The notes beneath the pieces were generated by a model, which made no database searches, had not been told where the DNA came from, and worked only from the letters and a program-made list of their open reading frames with translations. From Acidobacteriaceae bacterium (GTDB taxonomy: Bacteria; Acidobacteriota; Terriglobia; Terriglobales; Acidobacteriaceae), in assembly GCA_030040395.1 (NCBI GenBank), contig JASHTU010000318.1, positions 1-13,965 of the forward strand: a stretch of 13,965 nt of DNA, in the 5' to 3' direction. The position numbers and the translations under genes were made by a program. Every line of letters begins with the position of its first letter. Positions within the stretch are counted from its first letter, which is position 1. Positions 12,884 through 13,965 of this stretch are shown one piece after another.

Positions 12884-13885
12884 TTACTCGCCTTCCGCCG
12901 TCAGCACCTCGGCCAGCAGGGCAGGGTCCACGTTGCCGCCGCTCACCACGGCGACAGCCTTGTGATATACAGGCAACTCATGCGCGTGGAAGAGCAGCCC
13001 CGCCGCGGCTACCGCGCCGCTGGGTTCGGGAACCAGGCGCGTGGTGGCCACAATGGCCCGCATCGCGGCGCGAATCTCGGCCTCGCTCACGGTCACAATA
13101 CCGTCCACAAACGCCTGGATGTGGACAAAATTCCGCTCGCCCACGCTTTGCGTGCGCAATCCATCCGCCATGGTCCGGCTGGTCAGCTCCGCCGGCCACG
13201 TTACGATCCGGCCCGTGCGAAAGCTCTCCGCCGTATCGCCCGCAAGCTCCGGCTCAATGCCGAAGACCTTCGCGCGTAGCTGAAGTTGCTTGACGGCCGC
13301 GGCCACCCCGCTCAACAGCCCGCCACCTGACACCGGCGCCACCACCAGGTCCAAATCCGGCAGCGCCTCGGCAATCTCCAGCCCGCACGTCGCCTGCCCG
13401 GCAATAATCTGCTCGTCGTCATACGGCGGAATGACCACATAGCCGTGCTCGCGCACCAGTTGCTCGGCCTTAGCCAGCCGCTCGCTCGAGGCCAGGCCCA
13501 CATCCACAATCTCCGCGCCCAGCGCCAGCGTCGCCGCGCGCTTCACAGCGGGCGCGTTCGCGGGCATCACGATCACTGCTTTCGCGCCCACCTCGCGCGC
13601 CACGTAGGCCACGCCCTGGGCGTGATTGCCGCTCGAATAGGTAATCACCCCGCGCGCAATCTCGGCCGGCGTCAACTGCAGAATCTTGTTCGCCGCTCCC
13701 CGCACCTTGAAGGCCCCGATCGGTTGCAGGCTTTCCGCCTTCAGCCAGATCTCTTTCTCCGTTCCGCGGCCAGCGACGGCCGGAAACGGCGCTCGCACCA
13801 GCGGCGTCTTCACGGCGATCGAAGCAATGCGCGCCGCCGCCGCGCGAATCTCGTCCAGCTCCACCAGTTGTGCCGCCGATCTCAC
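12884..13885 (-). CDS. Threonine/serine dehydratase family PLP enzyme (short, no regulatory domain)
   Basis: A 333-residue fold-type II pyridoxal-phosphate enzyme. The PLP lysine is K60 in SLQPIGAFKVRGAAN. SSGNHAQG (residues 84-91) is the substrate-carboxylate loop, PYDDEQIIAGQATCGLE is the family helix, and PVSGGGLLSG (184-193) is the phosphate-binding loop. VVSGGNVDP closes the C-terminus. There is no ACT-like regulatory domain, so it resembles catabolic (TdcB-type) threonine dehydratases or serine racemases and not the long biosynthetic IlvA. The likely reaction is deamination of threonine or serine to a 2-oxo acid and ammonia, in the cytoplasm. The GTG start has AAGGTGAGG upstream. It is the first gene of the - strand run. 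Serine racemase or a hydroxyaspartate dehydratase are alternatives that the sequence alone cannot exclude. Confidence 0.9.
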   Translation of the reverse strand: MRSAAQLVELDEIRAAAARIASIAVKTPLVRAPFPAVAGRGTEKEIWLKAESLQPIGAFKVRGAANKILQLTPAEIARGVITYSSGNHAQGVAYVAREVGAKAVIVMPANAPAVKRAATLALGAEIVDVGLASSERLAKAEQLVREHGYVVIPPYDDEQIIAGQATCGLEIAEALPDLDLVVAPVSGGGLLSGVAAAVKQLQLRAKVFGIEPELAGDTAESFRTGRIVTWPAELTSRTMADGLRTQSVGERNFVHIQAFVDGIVTVSEAEIRAAMRAIVATTRLVPEPSGAVAAAGLLFHAHELPVYHKAVAVVSGGNVDPALLAEVLTAEGE

Positions 13886-13965
13886 GGTGCAGCCTCACCT
13901 TCGTCTTGACGCGCTTCCATAGATTCTCGCCACTCAATCCTGAACAAGACTGCTCTATCAGCTTC

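Noticed and set aside
11194..13293. A 699-codon open frame on the + strand running antisense to lpxD, the LpxL-like gene and part of the dehydratase gene.
   Set aside because: It lies opposite three well-recognised genes, its translation is rich in His, Arg, Ala and Pro with no domain, and such frames arise easily opposite GC-rich coding sequence.
13886..13965. Promoter of the dehydratase gene at the right edge, with TTGTTC on the - strand as a possible -35.
   Set aside because: The hexamer 17 bases later (ATCTAT) is a poor -10 and the region is cut by the window edge, so no call is justified.

Overview
The window is GC-rich and looks like a chromosomal segment of an acidobacterium (Acidobacteriota). 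Three things point there: a C-terminal piece of a large Oar-like TonB-dependent receptor with the phrasing typical of that phylum, a secreted VWFA protein of the 'VWFA-related Acidobacteria' type, and Gram-negative lipid A genes. The assignment rests on recognised families, not on a database search. Genes are dense; the longest gap without a gene is about 270 bases (5131-5400). No tRNA, rRNA, CRISPR array, insertion sequence or prophage gene was recognised.

The left half (1-6537) is on the + strand. It holds: (i) the partial receptor, cut by the window edge; (ii) a fused MoaD-MoaE molybdopterin synthase overlapping a secreted VWFA protein gene by 11 bases; (iii) an Uma2/DUF820-type nuclease-fold protein; (iv) a divergent Hfq/Sm-like protein whose stop overlaps the GTG start of an inositol-monophosphatase (SuhB) family gene by 4 bases; (v) a 7Fe-type ferredoxin with its own candidate promoter and a strong hairpin behind it; (vi) a short-form citrate synthase. 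The citrate synthase gene converges on the right half at about 6538-6599.

The right half (6600-13885) is a run of seven genes all on the - strand with short gaps. In transcription order they are: threonine/serine dehydratase, a LpxL/HtrB-like lipid A acyltransferase, LpxD, a BrnA-like antitoxin with no toxin partner, thiamine-phosphate synthase ThiE, a LAT-like amino acid permease and a CAT/YfnA-like amino acid permease. The two acyltransferases are 24 bp apart and act in the same pathway. The dehydratase and the two permeases could together serve amino acid uptake and catabolism, although they are not adjacent.

Most of this is ordinary core metabolism. The points most worth a second look are the MoaD-MoaE fusion, in which the normally C-terminal Gly-Gly of MoaD is buried inside the chain, and the coupling of an Hfq-like protein with altered RNA-binding surfaces to a SuhB-family gene. 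Nothing here amounts to a clearly new defence or mobile system.
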